Of a stretch of 64,000 nt of DNA, positions 25,584 through 35,419 are shown piece after piece. Source of the stretch: Gemmobacter serpentinus (lineage in GTDB: Bacteria > Pseudomonadota > Alphaproteobacteria > Rhodobacterales > Rhodobacteraceae); the NCBI RefSeq assembly GCF_008973825.1, contig NZ_WCHR01000005.1:1-64000 (forward strand). The letters run 5' to 3'. Position numbers and translations under genes: made by a program. The notes under the pieces are model-generated. The model saw only the letters and a program-made list of their open reading frames with translations, was not told the origin of the DNA and did not search any database. Positions within the stretch are counted from its first letter, which is position 1, and each line of letters opens with the position of its first letter.

Positions 25584-26252
25584 TCAGCCATCAATGCTTT
25601 GGGCAAGAACCCGGCTGATCGCATTCAGGCTTTGCCCGCTTTGCGCCTGCCACTGGTTGAAGGCCGCCTGCACCGCCGCCATCGCCTTGCGCGACGACGG
25701 CGCGCCCGCGATCACCCCTTCCGCCACCAGCCGCGCCACCACGTCCTTCGACAGAAGATAGCCATCGCGCCCCATCTGGCGCAGCATATAGGCCCCGGTA
25801 TTGCCACCCAGACGGCTGCCGTTCTTCGACAGCCAGTCCAGCAGGCCCGCAAAATCATCGCCGGGCCAATCGGCGATGCGGCGGGCAAAGCCGCCCGCCT
25901 CCTCTTCCCGGCGGATGAAGGCGGCATTGTCGCGGATGGCCGCAATCTTTGCCCCGCTGCGGATCACCCGTGGGTCGGCAAGCAGCGCGTCGAAAGACGC
26001 ATCATCCATCATGGAATTGGGGCCAATGGCGAAATCCTGAAAGGCTGCCGCGATGCCTGGCCATTTCGCCTCGACCACCTGCCAGCTGATCCCGGCCTGA
26101 AAGATGCCGCGCGCCATCTGGGCAAGCCAGCGATCCGCCGGGATCTGCGCCAGTTCGGATGCGGATTTCGGCATCATGGCCCCTGCCAATACCTTCTCTG
26201 CTCCGCCCTTGCGCGCGGCGCTGATCGCCAGGATTTCGTCAAAGCTGCGCAT
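25584..26252 (-). CDS. Tag-like DNA-3-methyladenine glycosylase I family protein, divergent
   Basis: 222 residues aligning with the helix-hairpin-helix Tag family: FQAGISWQVVEAKWPGIAAAF corresponds to the base-recognition helix, and FDALLADPRVIRSGAKIAAI and IRDNAAFI follow as in Tag. The protein contains no cysteine and no histidine, so the zinc site of classical Tag cannot form, and the glutamate preceding QAGLSW in Escherichia coli Tag is not conserved. DNA-base recognition may therefore differ. The start at 26252 gives MRSFDEILAISAARKGG. It is divergent from thrS. Confidence 0.8.
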   Translation of the reverse strand: MRSFDEILAISAARKGGAEKVLAGAMMPKSASELAQIPADRWLAQMARGIFQAGISWQVVEAKWPGIAAAFQDFAIGPNSMMDDASFDALLADPRVIRSGAKIAAIRDNAAFIRREEEAGGFARRIADWPGDDFAGLLDWLSKNGSRLGGNTGAYMLRQMGRDGYLLSKDVVARLVAEGVIAGAPSSRKAMAAVQAAFNQWQAQSGQSLNAISRVLAQSIDG

Positions 26253-26431
26253 AAAGCCCCCCTGTTTGCGTCGAAGCGTGGCAGAAGCCGGGCGGCCGGG
26301 CAAGATCACCCACCCATATCAATTGGCCCGATCATCCGCTTGACCTGCCCGGCTCAAAAGCGCAAAACGCCGGGCATATATCACCCGCAACCGGGCGTTC
26401 CGTGGGCGCCAAACCGACGAGGAGCATGGCC

Positions 26432-28384
26432 ATGAGCCAGATTTCCCCCAATCAAATCACGCTGACATTCCCCGATGGCAACACGCGCGATTTTGCAGCC
26501 GGCGTGACGCCCGGCGATGTGGCGGCCGCCATTTCGACCAGCCTTGCGAAAAAGGCGATCAGTGCCACGGTGAACGGCGCGCATTGGGATCTGCAATGGC
26601 CGATCCCGGCCGATGCCAGCATCGCCATCCACACGATGCAGGACGATGCGCAGGCGCTGGAACTGATCCGGCATGACCTTGCCCATATCATGGCCCGCGC
26701 CGTGCAGGAGATCTGGCCCGAAGTGAAGGTCACGATCGGGCCGGTGCGTGACCATGGGTGGTTCTACGATTTCGACCGGGCCGAGCCGTTCACCCCCGAG
26801 GATCTGGGGGCTATCGAAGCGCGGATGAAGCAGATCATCAATGCCCGCGAACCCATCAAAACCGAACTTTGGGACCGCGAGCGCACACGCAAATACTATG
26901 AAGAGCGCGGCGAACCTTTCAAAATCGAACTTCTGGACCGGATCCCCGCCGATCAGGACATCCGCATGTATTGGCATGGCAACTGGCAGGATCTGTGCCG
27001 GGGCCCGCATCTTCAGCACACGGGCCAAGTGCCCGCCGATGCCTTCAAGCTGACCCATGTCGCGGGGGCCTATTGGCTGGGCGATGCGACGCGCCCGATG
27101 TTGCAGCGCATCTATGGCCTGGCCTTCAAGAACCGCGATGACCTGAAGGCGCATATGACCATGCTGGAAGAGGCCGCCAAGCGCGACCACCGCCGCCTGG
27201 GTCGCGAGATGGACCTGTTCCATCTGCAGGAAGAAGCGCCGGGTATGGTATTCTGGCATCCGAATGGCTGGACGGTTTACCGCACGCTGGAAGATTACAT
27301 GCGCAAGCGGCTGCGCCAGGCCGATTACAAGGAAATCAAGACGCCGCAGGTGGTGGACCGGATCCTTTGGGAAAAGTCGGGCCATTGGGAGGCTTACCGC
27401 GAGAACATGTTTATCGTGGAGGTCGACGAGGAAGGGGCGAAGGAAAAGCGCATCAATGCGCTGAAACCGATGAACTGCCCCTGCCATGTGCAGGTCTACA
27501 ATCAGGGTCTGAAATCCTATCGCGACCTGCCGTTGCGGCTGGCAGAGTTCGGCGCTTGCCACCGTTACGAATCCTCGGGCTCCATGCATGGCCTGATGCG
27601 GGTGCGCGGCTTCACGCAGGATGATGCGCATATCTTCTGCACCATGGAGCAGATCGAGGCCGAATGCGCGAGCTTCATCGCGCTCTTGTCCAGCGTCTAC
27701 AAGGACCTTGGCTTCGAGAAGTTCGACATCAAGCTGTCAACCCGCCCCGAGGTGCGCATCGGCACCGAAGAACAATGGGATCGGGTCGAAGGCGCGCTGG
27801 AAAATGCGATCAAGAAACTTGGCCTGCCCTATGAGATCAACCCCGGCGACGGCGCATTCTACGGGCCGAAGCTCGACTTCAAGCTGACCGATGCGATCGG
27901 GCGCGAATGGCAATGTGGCACCTTCCAGGTGGACCCCAACCTGCCGGAGCGCCTTGGCGCGGAATATGTCGGTGAAGATGGCGGCAAGCATCGCCCCTAT
28001 ATGCTGCACCGCGCAATTCTGGGCAGTTTCGAGCGTTTCATCGGCATCCTGATCGAGAACTATGCGGGCAAGCTGCCGTTCTGGCTGGCACCACGCCAGG
28101 TTGTCGTGGCCTCCATCGTGTCGGATGCCGATGACTATGTGCTGGAAGTCGTTGATCTTTTGAAGAAAGCGGGCATTCGGGCCGAGGCCGATACCCGCAA
28201 CGAGAAGATCAATTACAAGGTGCGCGAGCATTCCGTGGGCAAGGTGCCGGTCATCCTTGCCATTGGCATGAAAGAGGTGGAGGAACGCACCGTTTCCGTG
28301 CGCCGCCTTGGTGAAAACCGCACCGAAACCGCCAGCCTTGAAGCCATTCTGGCCGATCTGGCACAAGCCGCGCAGATGCCTTGA
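26432..28384 (+). CDS. thrS: Threonyl-tRNA synthetase
   Basis: 650 residues with all domains: N-terminal TGS ([20 protein letters not shown]), the editing domain with [16 protein letters not shown], class II catalytic motifs ([20 protein letters not shown] with a zinc-ligand cysteine; [21 protein letters not shown]), and an anticodon-binding C-terminus ([20 protein letters not shown]). It charges tRNA-Thr and hydrolyses Ser-tRNA-Thr. The ATG at 26432 has GAGGAG at 8 bases; the ATG six bases earlier is too close to it. Confidence 0.98.
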   Translation: MSQISPNQITLTFPDGNTRDFAAGVTPGDVAAAISTSLAKKAISATVNGAHWDLQWPIPADASIAIHTMQDDAQALELIRHDLAHIMARAVQEIWPEVKVTIGPVRDHGWFYDFDRAEPFTPEDLGAIEARMKQIINAREPIKTELWDRERTRKYYEERGEPFKIELLDRIPADQDIRMYWHGNWQDLCRGPHLQHTGQVPADAFKLTHVAGAYWLGDATRPMLQRIYGLAFKNRDDLKAHMTMLEEAAKRDHRRLGREMDLFHLQEEAPGMVFWHPNGWTVYRTLEDYMRKRLRQADYKEIKTPQVVDRILWEKSGHWEAYRENMFIVEVDEEGAKEKRINALKPMNCPCHVQVYNQGLKSYRDLPLRLAEFGACHRYESSGSMHGLMRVRGFTQDDAHIFCTMEQIEAECASFIALLSSVYKDLGFEKFDIKLSTRPEVRIGTEEQWDRVEGALENAIKKLGLPYEINPGDGAFYGPKLDFKLTDAIGREWQCGTFQVDPNLPERLGAEYVGEDGGKHRPYMLHRAILGSFERFIGILIENYAGKLPFWLAPRQVVVASIVSDADDYVLEVVDLLKKAGIRAEADTRNEKINYKVREHSVGKVPVILAIGMKEVEERTVSVRRLGENRTETASLEAILADLAQAAQMP

Positions 28385-28393
28385 TGGAAAAAC

Positions 28394-28437
28394 GGGCAAT
28401 TGCCCATTTGCTTGGATGTCGCAGGGCATCCAAGCAA
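28394..28437. terminator. Two adjacent inverted repeats between thrS and the cold-shock gene
   Basis: A perfect palindrome GGGCAATTGCCC (28394-28405), then TTGCTTGGATG / CATCCAAGCAA (28408-28418, 28427-28437) with an 8-base loop, followed by an A-rich and then a T-rich stretch (GCGTTTTTTCC). They most likely end thrS transcription. They could also belong to a long structured leader of the cold-shock gene, which begins 154 bases further on. Confidence 0.6.
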
Positions 28438-28591
28438 AAATTATTGCGTTTTTTCCGATCCATGTCATCCTTTGGCCAGTGACGACAGACTTTCGACCGC
28501 CTTCTGCCAGCAGGCAGCCGGAGAATTGGAAGACCTGGCTGCACGGCCCGCGGCAATCTCGCCCCGGGATGTCTGACAAAGGAGAAGCGGA

Positions 28592-28798
28592 ATGCCGACT
28601 GGCACCGTGAAATGGTTCAACGCCACCAAGGGCTTTGGCTTCATTGCCCCCGATGACGGTGGCAAGGACGTGTTCGTCCATATCTCGGCTGTTGAGCGCG
28701 CAGGCCTTAAAGGTCTGAACGACAATCAGAAAATCGCATTCGAGCTTCAGTCCGGTCGTGATGGCCGCGCCTCTGCCAGCGATCTGAAACTGCTCTGA
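28592..28798 (+). CDS. Cold-shock-domain protein (CspA family)
   Basis: A 68-residue OB-fold RNA chaperone. Both nucleic-acid motifs are intact, KGFGFI (RNP1) and VFVHIS (RNP2), after the standard [12 protein letters not shown]. It melts RNA structure during cold or growth changes. AAAGGAG lies at good spacing before the ATG. It is monocistronic: a structured stretch precedes it and a strong terminator follows. Confidence 0.96.
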   Translation: MPTGTVKWFNATKGFGFIAPDDGGKDVFVHISAVERAGLKGLNDNQKIAFELQSGRDGRASASDLKLL

Positions 28799-28815
28799 TC
28801 TTCAGATTTCGGGGA

Positions 28816-28844
28816 AGCGGCCCCCGGCGGCGGGGGCCGCTTTT
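28816..28844 (+). terminator. Cold-shock gene terminator
   Basis: GCGGCCCCC (28817-28825), loop GGCGGC, GGGGGCCGC (28832-28840), then TTTT. A strong intrinsic terminator located 18 bases after the stop. Confidence 0.9.
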
Positions 28845-28865
28845 CATTTGCGCGATGCCCCCAAA

Positions 28866-29195
28866 TCAGGCCAGCAACGCCCCTTGGACGCTTGCGTCCC
28901 AACCCAGCCACAGCTTGCCCGCATCATCCTGAATCACCGGACGTTTCATCACCGTGGGTTGCGCCGCAATCTGCGCCTCGGCTTCTGATTCCCGCAGGAA
29001 ATCGCTGAAGCCGCGATAGGTGGTGGAGGATTTGTTGATCAGCCGGTCCCCGAATTCGGCGACAAGCTGCCCGATTTCGGCCTCGGTCAGCGGATCCTTG
29101 CGGATATCGCGGAAGGTGACGCTCTGCCCCGCCCCTTCCAGCGCCTTGATCGCCTTCTTGCAGGTGTCGCAGGTCGGGATGCCATAAAGGATCAT
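28866..29195 (-). CDS. ArsC/Spx-family thioredoxin-fold protein
   Basis: 109 residues of the arsenate-reductase-like family. The N-terminus MILYGIPTCDTCKKAIKAL carries a CxxC (Cys9, Cys12), and FRDIRKDPLTEAEIGQLVAEFGD and INKSSTTYRGF follow the YffB subgroup pattern. In that subgroup arsenate reduction is often unproven; a glutathione-dependent reductase role is possible. No arsenic genes are nearby. It lies downstream of thyX on the same strand. Confidence 0.88.
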   Translation of the reverse strand: MILYGIPTCDTCKKAIKALEGAGQSVTFRDIRKDPLTEAEIGQLVAEFGDRLINKSSTTYRGFSDFLRESEAEAQIAAQPTVMKRPVIQDDAGKLWLGWDASVQGALLA

Positions 29196-29250
29196 TGTCT
29201 TTCGCCCTTTCTGATGCGGCAAGACTTTCTGATGATGCAAGAATGGGGCC

Positions 29251-30171
29251 TCAGCCCCAGACCGCCACGAATTCGCGCCATTCGCCCTTCGACATGCCGC
29301 TGTCATCCTGGCCCACCGTCTCGCCGGCGAGGCGGCGTTTGAGCACCGCAATCGCCTTGGCCGATAATGTGGTGCCGCCCATCCGGTAATCCTCAAACGC
29401 ACCAAAGGCCACCGGCACCCAATCCGCAACCACCTTGGCGATTGCATCGGCATAGACGCGGATCTCGTATTGCGCATGTGGATCGGCGCGCAGGTAAAGG
29501 AAGTGGAACAGATTGTGCAGATCCACCTTCCAATACCATTGCGTGTAGATGTTTGCAGGCAGGTTCATCCGGGCCAGTTCGCGCGCCAGACCCTGCTGGG
29601 GGCTTCCATCAGGCTGGGTCTGGCTCAGCATTTCCTCATAATGGTCATAGCTGCGCGCGGCATCGGATTTCAGGATCTCCAGCACGCGCGCGGCCTCGGC
29701 TCCCTCAAGGATCGCGCCACGGCCCTGATTGTTCACCGTCGATTGCGCGGCCAGTTGCTCGGGCTGCGGGATATAGAATTCGCGATCCATGATCGAATAA
29801 CGGGCGGAATATTCGTTCACATTGGCAGTGCGGTGGCGGATCCATTGCCGCGCCACAAAGATCGGCAACTTCACATGCAGCTTCAACTCGCACATCTCGA
29901 AGGGGGTCGAATGCCAGTGTCGCATCAGATAGCGGATCAAGCCGCTGTCATCATTCACCTTTTTGGTGCCCGCGCCATAGCTGACCCGCGCCGCCTGCAC
30001 GATGGCCGCATCATTGCCCATATAGTCGATCACCCGAATGAAGCCGTGATCGAGCACTTCATGGGCGCGGTAAAGATGCGCCTCCGCCCCTTCGGAGACC
30101 GCGCGCAGGGTCGGACGCGGCGTGGCGCGCAGGGCTTCGATTTCAGCGATCTGATCGGGGGTAAGCGGCAT
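29251..30171 (-). CDS. thyX: FAD-dependent thymidylate synthase ThyX
   Basis: 306 residues. The ThyX signature appears as [14 protein letters not shown] (about residues 112-125), with [20 protein letters not shown] before it and [20 protein letters not shown] after it. It makes dTMP from dUMP with methylene-tetrahydrofolate and FAD, independent of ThyA. The start at 30171 (MPLTPDQ) is preferred because AAGG lies nine to ten bases upstream; an ATG nine bases earlier overlaps that sequence. Confidence 0.95.
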   Translation of the reverse strand: MPLTPDQIAEIEALRATPRPTLRAVSEGAEAHLYRAHEVLDHGFIRVIDYMGNDAAIVQAARVSYGAGTKKVNDDSGLIRYLMRHWHSTPFEMCELKLHVKLPIFVARQWIRHRTANVNEYSARYSIMDREFYIPQPEQLAAQSTVNNQGRGAILEGAEAARVLEILKSDAARSYDHYEEMLSQTQPDGSPQQGLARELARMNLPANIYTQWYWKVDLHNLFHFLYLRADPHAQYEIRVYADAIAKVVADWVPVAFGAFEDYRMGGTTLSAKAIAVLKRRLAGETVGQDDSGMSKGEWREFVAVWG

Positions 30172-30418
30172 ATCGGGCATCCTTGGAGAATCGCAGCAGC
30201 GGCAGGTCCGCGTTTCGGCCTGCGAAAACGGTAGATCACAGCCTTTAGCACGGGACTATATCTTGCGCACGAAAAACCGCACGCGGCGATATGCAGCAGG
30301 CCCCTGCGACACGCGCGGCAGATAGGCCACGCGATGCGCGAATTCTGCAAGGATCACGTTGACTTGCAGCCCTCAAGCGCGGAGATTTATCGCAAAAATC
30401 AAGATTGAGCAGGTTATC

Positions 30419-31378
30419 ATGGATGCGAGATTGACGATTGCGGCGCTGCTGCTGCTTGCTGCTTGTGGCGGCCCCAGCCCGTTTCCCGGTGACGGCACCG
30501 ATGATGGCGGCGATGGTGATGGCGGCGATGGCGGCGGCAGCGAGACGATCACGGTTCCCGAAAGCCTCGCGGTCAATGTCACCGGCGTGAAATATGACAA
30601 GAAGGCAGATCAGCTGCGCGTCGCGATCACCGGCATCGATTCGACGCCCCAGCTTGTCACCTATGAACGTTACGCCAAGCTGGACGTGCCGGGCTACCAC
30701 GCCTTCAAGATCCAGGAAGACTCGCTCGATCGCATGTTCGTGGCGCTTGCCGCCGAGGCCCCGGATGGCAAGACCCGCGCGGTCACCGTGGCCGATGGCG
30801 GCCAGTTCGCATATTACTTCGGCGGCGGCTATTACGAGCGCACGGGGGCCTTCAGCCGCCCCAATATCAAAAGCTCGCAAGGCGGCACCGGCCAGGTCAC
30901 CTATGCCGGGCGCTACGGCGCGGTGCAGAATGTCGAACAGGATGGCAGCCCGGATGCGCTTCCGGTGAAGCCGGGCACCGAACCCGGGCTGGTGCCGCGC
31001 CAGCCGCGCCGGGTGAAGGGCGATGTCTTCATCAACGCGAACTTTGCCGACAATGTGGTAAATGGCACGGTCTATAACCGCCGTGTCGTCGGCACCGGCG
31101 AACGGCTGGAGCGCATCATCCTCGCGCCGACCGAGATCACCGAACAGGGCACCTTCCTGGGCGATGCCGAGGCCATCAATGATGAGGTCGACACGATCAC
31201 CGGCAATTACGGCGGCGTCTTCGGCGGCAAAGGCTCCACCAGTGTTGCAGGCCTCGTGCATCTGGAACAGTTCGACGACGACATGAAGAAAGAGCAGGAA
31301 CACGGCGTCTTCGTGCTGACGAAATGTGGCCAGCCCAAATCGGCTGCGGTCTGTGACCAGGTTGCGCCGCGCAACTGA
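30419..31378 (+). CDS. Surface lipoprotein with transferrin-binding-protein-like barrel, probable Slam cargo
   Basis: 319 residues. The lipoprotein signal MDARLTIAALLLLAACGG gives lipidation at Cys16, followed by a very acidic Asp/Gly linker (about 21-40). The C-terminal half has the TbpB-type eight-strand barrel pattern: GDVFINANFADNVVNGTVYN, RIILAPTEITEQGTFLGDA and YGGVFGGKGSTSVAGLVHLE. Such barrels are exported to the cell surface by Slam proteins. The next gene encodes a Slam-like protein and overlaps this one. The ligand is unknown and no TonB receptor adjoins. The family call rests on motif reading only. Confidence 0.78.
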   Translation: MDARLTIAALLLLAACGGPSPFPGDGTDDGGDGDGGDGGGSETITVPESLAVNVTGVKYDKKADQLRVAITGIDSTPQLVTYERYAKLDVPGYHAFKIQEDSLDRMFVALAAEAPDGKTRAVTVADGGQFAYYFGGGYYERTGAFSRPNIKSSQGGTGQVTYAGRYGAVQNVEQDGSPDALPVKPGTEPGLVPRQPRRVKGDVFINANFADNVVNGTVYNRRVVGTGERLERIILAPTEITEQGTFLGDAEAINDEVDTITGNYGGVFGGKGSTSVAGLVHLEQFDDDMKKEQEHGVFVLTKCGQPKSAAVCDQVAPRN

Positions 31379-32861
31379 GCCCCGCAGCCGCAGCGGTGGC
31401 CCGGGCAAGGCCGCGACCTTGACGGACGGTCTGCCGCCGGGCCTGCGCGCATCGCCCCGCCGCGTTCATGGTCCGTTTGGCCGGGCCTTGATCGCGGGGG
31501 GCCTGATTGCCGGGCTGATGACTGGCGGGTTTTCGCTGGGTGCCGCCGTGGCGGACGAGGTGGAAATCGATCTGACAAGCGCACGCAGCCTCGCCATCCA
31601 GGCGGTGCAGTCCGGCGATATGGGGGCCGCGATCACCATCGCGCAGCGCCTGATTGCGCGTGACCCCAAGGATGCCCTGGCGCAGCAGATCCTTGCCACC
31701 GCCGCCCTGAATACAGGCGAACTGGACACTGCACGCGTGGCGGTGCGGCGGGCCTATGGCGCGGCGCAGACCGATCGCCAGCGGCATGAGGCCGCGAAAC
31801 TTGCCGCCATCATCGCCGCCGAACAGGGGCGCGGCCTCGCGCTGCGCTACTGGCTGCGGCAAGCAGGCGAGAACAGCCCGACGCAGCAGGAACGTGCCCT
31901 GGCAGTATCTGCGCTGAACACCGTGCGCGATGCCTCGCCATGGGAGACGCGGCTACGCTTTTCCGTCAGCCCGTCGGACAATGTGAATGGCGGATCGGAC
32001 CGGCCCTACAACGTCATCGACGGCCGCCCGGAGGTGGGCATGTTGGATGGCGATGCCCGTGCCTTGTCCGGGGTCGAGGCGCGGCTTGGCGTCGATACGT
32101 CCTATATGCTGAATCGCAGCGCCCGTGCCCAGACCCGGCTGACCTTCGATCTTGATCTGCAACGCACCCGGCTAAGTGACAGTGCCCGCAAACAGGCCGT
32201 CACCCTCAGCGGCAGCGATTTTGCTCGCAGCGCCATTGGCCTGGGGGTGGAGCATCTGCGCGCCGATGCCTCGGGGCGCGGGGCCTGGAGCTATGGCGCG
32301 ACGCTTGGCCTTTCGGATGACAGCAATGACACCGGGCGTAGCCTCAGCCTGTCGGTTGACCGGATCCAACGGCTGAGTGAAAGCACCCGGCTCAGTTTCG
32401 GGGCCGAATGGACGCTGGATGAAACCGTGAGCGGCACCGACGCCTTGCAACGGATCCCCCGACTCTGGATGGGGCTGAGCCAGCGATTGGAAAACGGTGC
32501 CTCGCTTGGCCTGTCGATCTCAGCCTATGAAGTGCAAAGCCCCAGCGGCCAGCGCGCCCGGCATGGCGGCGTGGCACAGGTCAGCTACACGCCCGCAAGC
32601 AGCATCGGCCCGTTTGATCTGAGCGGCGCGCTTGGTGCGGGTGTCACGCGCTACCCCGATTACCGCGTGGGCTTCATTGCCCCCGATGGCGGGCGACAGG
32701 ACAGTTCGGTCTTTGGTCAGGTCTCTGTTGGCTTCAAGGAGGTCAGCTGGGCCGGCTTCGCACCGGAAATGACGCTGCGCATCAGCCGCACCGACAGCAA
32801 TATCTCGCGCTTTGACAGCACCGAAACCGGCATCCTTTTCGGCCTGAAATCGCAGTTCTGA
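31353..32861 (+). CDS. Slam-type outer-membrane surface lipoprotein assembly modulator (TPR + DUF560 barrel)
   Basis: About 502 residues. A hydrophobic signal segment (RALIAGGLIAGLMTGGFSLG) is followed by TPR-like helices (about 70-185, with AIQAVQSGDMGAAITIAQRL and ALAQQILATAALNTGELDTA) and then a beta-barrel of alternating strands from about residue 200 to the end. The last residues, SRTDSNISRFDSTETGILFG and a terminal Phe, match the DUF560 barrel closing strands, which end in an aromatic residue for BAM insertion. Slam moves lipoproteins across the outer membrane (type XI secretion). The start is uncertain: GTG 31353 overlaps the lipoprotein gene; GTG 31326 and TTG codons are alternatives. 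Confidence 0.82.
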   Translation: MTRLRRATEPRSRSGGPGKAATLTDGLPPGLRASPRRVHGPFGRALIAGGLIAGLMTGGFSLGAAVADEVEIDLTSARSLAIQAVQSGDMGAAITIAQRLIARDPKDALAQQILATAALNTGELDTARVAVRRAYGAAQTDRQRHEAAKLAAIIAAEQGRGLALRYWLRQAGENSPTQQERALAVSALNTVRDASPWETRLRFSVSPSDNVNGGSDRPYNVIDGRPEVGMLDGDARALSGVEARLGVDTSYMLNRSARAQTRLTFDLDLQRTRLSDSARKQAVTLSGSDFARSAIGLGVEHLRADASGRGAWSYGATLGLSDDSNDTGRSLSLSVDRIQRLSESTRLSFGAEWTLDETVSGTDALQRIPRLWMGLSQRLENGASLGLSISAYEVQSPSGQRARHGGVAQVSYTPASSIGPFDLSGALGAGVTRYPDYRVGFIAPDGGRQDSSVFGQVSVGFKEVSWAGFAPEMTLRISRTDSNISRFDSTETGILFGLKSQF

Positions 32862-32979
32862 AACCCGCACCACCTGGGTCTCCGGTCGGCCGGGTGGGCA
32901 TCCGCCCGCGCATTTCGCGGCACCGGGCTGGCATCCCGCGCGGTGCAGGCTATGCTGCCCCCGGAAGGAGACCGACATC

Positions 32980-33408
32980 ATGACAATCCGCTATCTGCAC
33001 ACCATGGTCCGCGTGCTGGATCTTGAGGCATCCATGCGTTTCTTCGCCCTGCTGGGGCTGGAAGAGACCCGCCGGATCGACAATGAACAGGGCCGCTTCA
33101 CGCTGGTCTTCATGGCCCCCAAGGATCAGCCGGAATGCCCGGTGGAGCTGACCTATAACTGGGACGGCGATGCGGGCCTGCCCTCGGACAGCCGCCATTT
33201 CGGCCATCTCGCTTATGCGGTGGATGACATCTATGCGATGTGCGCCCATCTGCAGGCCAATGGCGTGGTCATCAACCGCCCGCCGCGCGACGGCCATATG
33301 GCCTTCATCCGTTCGCCTGACAATGTGTCGGTGGAACTGATCCAGAAGGGCGGCTCGCTTGCCCCGGCAGAGCCCTGGGCCTCGATGGGTAATACCGGAC
33401 ATTGGTAA
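32980..33408 (+). CDS. gloA: Glyoxalase I (lactoylglutathione lyase)
   Basis: 142 residues of the vicinal oxygen chelate fold. Opening YLHTMVRVLDLEASMRFF contributes the first metal histidine; VELTYNWD, FGHLAYAVDDIYAMC and PDNVSVELIQKG provide the glutamate and second histidine positions of glyoxalase I. It isomerises the methylglyoxal-glutathione hemithioacetal to lactoylglutathione. CCGGAAGGAG precedes the ATG. It stands alone between the Slam gene and recJ. Confidence 0.92.
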   Translation: MTIRYLHTMVRVLDLEASMRFFALLGLEETRRIDNEQGRFTLVFMAPKDQPECPVELTYNWDGDAGLPSDSRHFGHLAYAVDDIYAMCAHLQANGVVINRPPRDGHMAFIRSPDNVSVELIQKGGSLAPAEPWASMGNTGHW

Positions 33409-33483
33409 GGCGCTCCGCTGCACCAATGGCAAGGCCGGGCCATCCGCCGGGCCGCGCCACAGGTGAAAGCTGGACCAAATCCC

Positions 33484-33505
33484 GAGGGGCCGCTTGCGGC
33501 CCCTC
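33484..33505. terminator. GC hairpin behind glyoxalase gene
   Basis: GAGGGGCCGC (33484-33493), TT, GCGGCCCCTC (33496-33505). A ten-pair symmetrical hairpin 75 bases past the stop without a T-run; it may end the transcript or mark the recJ leader. Confidence 0.5.
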
Positions 33506-33556
33506 GCCTTGCGGACGGGCCTTGAAACGCAGCCCGTCGCGGTGCAGGACATTGGC

Positions 33557-35305
33557 ATGAATGAACGTGCTTTCCTGAATGTCGAGGCATCCCTGACCGG
33601 ACGCCGCTGGGTTGGACCCGAGCCCGAGACCGTCCGTCTGTCCGAGGCCATGGCCCAGACTACCCGCCTGCCGCTTGCACTTTGCGAGGTGCTGGTGACG
33701 CGTGGTGTCACGCCCGATACCGCCAGTGCCTATCTGGCCCCTGCCCTGCGCGATCTGCTGCCCGATCCGATGGGCCTGCGCGATATGGAGCCTGCGGCGC
33801 AACGTTTCATCACCGCCCTCACCCGGCGCGAACGCATCGCGATCTTTGCCGATTACGATGTCGATGGCGGATCTTCCGCCGCGCTGCTGCTGGTCTGGCT
33901 GCGCGAAATGGGCCATCGGGCAACGCTTTATATTCCCGACCGCATCGACGAGGGCTATGGCCCGAATGTTCCGGCGATGCAGGCGCTGGCCGCCGCCCAT
34001 GACCTGATCATCTGCGTCGATTGCGGCACGCTGAGCCATGAGCCCATTGCCGCCGCGCAAGGCGCCGATGTGATCGTGCTGGATCACCACCTTGGCGGCG
34101 AGACGCTGCCTAAGGCGCTGGCCGTGGTGAACCCGAACCGGCAGGACGAGGATGGCAGTCTGGCCCATCTTTGTGCCGCATCCGTCGTGTTCCTCATGCT
34201 GGTCGATGTGAACCGCCGCTTGCGGCTGGATGGCATCAAGGGGCCGGATCTGATGGGCCTGCTGGATCTGGTGGCGCTGGCCACCGTGGCCGATGTCGCG
34301 CCGCTGATCGGGGTGAACCGCGCCTTCGTGCGGCAGGGGCTGAAGGTCATGGCGCGGCGCGACCGCGTCGGGCTGCGCGCCTTGGCCGATGTGGCGCGCA
34401 TGGATCAGGCCCCCACCCCCTATGCGCTTGGCTTCCTGCTGGGGCCGCGCGTCAATGCGGGCGGGCGTATCGGACAGGCCGATCTCGGCGCGCGACTGCT
34501 GGCCACAGCCGACGAGGCCGAGGCGCAGGCCCTGGCCCAAAGGCTGGACGAGCTGAACTCTGAGCGTCGCGATATCGAGGCGGCGGTCCGCGCCGCCGCG
34601 CTGGCACAGGCGGAGGAACGCGGGCTGGACGGTCCGCTGGTCTGGGCGGCGGGCAAGGGCTGGCATCCCGGCGTGGTCGGCATCGTTGCCGCCCGGCTGA
34701 AAGAGGCGACCAACCGCCCCGCCGTGGTGATCGGGCTGGAGGATGGCATCGGCAAGGGCTCTGCCCGCTCTGTCACCGGCGTCGATCTGGGGGCTGCGGT
34801 GCAGCGCGTGGCGTCTGAGGGGCTGCTGCTGAAGGGCGGCGGTCACAAGATGGCGGCAGGCCTGACGGTGGCCGAGGATCACCTGGAAGCGGCGATGGCG
34901 CGGCTTGGCGAATTGCTGGCACGACAGGGGGCAGGTCTTGGCGGACCTGCCGATCTGCGGTTGACGGGGTTGCTTGCCCCCGGGGCTGCCAGCCTTGATC
35001 TGGTGGAAAACCTCGAATCGGCCGGGCCTTACGGGGCATCCTCGCCCGCGCCGCGCTTTGCCTTTGCCGATGTCGCGGTGCAATCGCGCCGCATCGGCGA
35101 TCAGCATCTGCGGCTCAGCTTCACCGATGGCATGGGGGCCAAGATCGAGGCGATTGCCTTTGGGGCCTTTGACAGCCCGCTTGGGCCTGCGTTGGACAAT
35201 CCCGGCCATCAACGGTTCCACCTTGCAGGCAAGCTGGAACTGAACAGCTATGGCGGGCGCACCAAGGTGCAACTGCGGCTGGAGGATGCCGCCCGCGCCG
35301 GATGA
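33557..35305 (+). CDS. recJ: Single-stranded-DNA-specific exonuclease RecJ
   Basis: 582 residues of the DHH phosphoesterase superfamily. The catalytic aspartates are in FADYDVDGGSS (99-104), the DHH triad is VLDHHLG (176-178), and the DHHA1 domain shows GPRVNAGGRIGQADLGARLL and KGGGHKMAAG. A C-terminal OB-fold domain completes the protein. It degrades ssDNA 5'-3' in recombination and mismatch repair. The ATG at 33557 starts MNERAFLNVEASLTGRRW, the usual N-terminus in this order. Confidence 0.96.
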   Translation: MNERAFLNVEASLTGRRWVGPEPETVRLSEAMAQTTRLPLALCEVLVTRGVTPDTASAYLAPALRDLLPDPMGLRDMEPAAQRFITALTRRERIAIFADYDVDGGSSAALLLVWLREMGHRATLYIPDRIDEGYGPNVPAMQALAAAHDLIICVDCGTLSHEPIAAAQGADVIVLDHHLGGETLPKALAVVNPNRQDEDGSLAHLCAASVVFLMLVDVNRRLRLDGIKGPDLMGLLDLVALATVADVAPLIGVNRAFVRQGLKVMARRDRVGLRALADVARMDQAPTPYALGFLLGPRVNAGGRIGQADLGARLLATADEAEAQALAQRLDELNSERRDIEAAVRAAALAQAEERGLDGPLVWAAGKGWHPGVVGIVAARLKEATNRPAVVIGLEDGIGKGSARSVTGVDLGAAVQRVASEGLLLKGGGHKMAAGLTVAEDHLEAAMARLGELLARQGAGLGGPADLRLTGLLAPGAASLDLVENLESAGPYGASSPAPRFAFADVAVQSRRIGDQHLRLSFTDGMGAKIEAIAFGAFDSPLGPALDNPGHQRFHLAGKLELNSYGGRTKVQLRLEDAARAG

Positions 35306-35419
35306 CAAAAGCCCCACCGTCACAGCCCTGCAAAGATCGGGCAAAGATGTTGTGACGGTGGCGCATTTTTCCTCTTGCGGCGCGGGAGCGGGATCGCTAA
35401 ATACCCCCTCACCAAGCGC

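Noticed and set aside
26340-26380. Sigma-70 promoter TTGACC ... CATATA upstream of thrS
   Set aside because: The spacing between the two boxes is about 29 bases, far from the 16-18 required.
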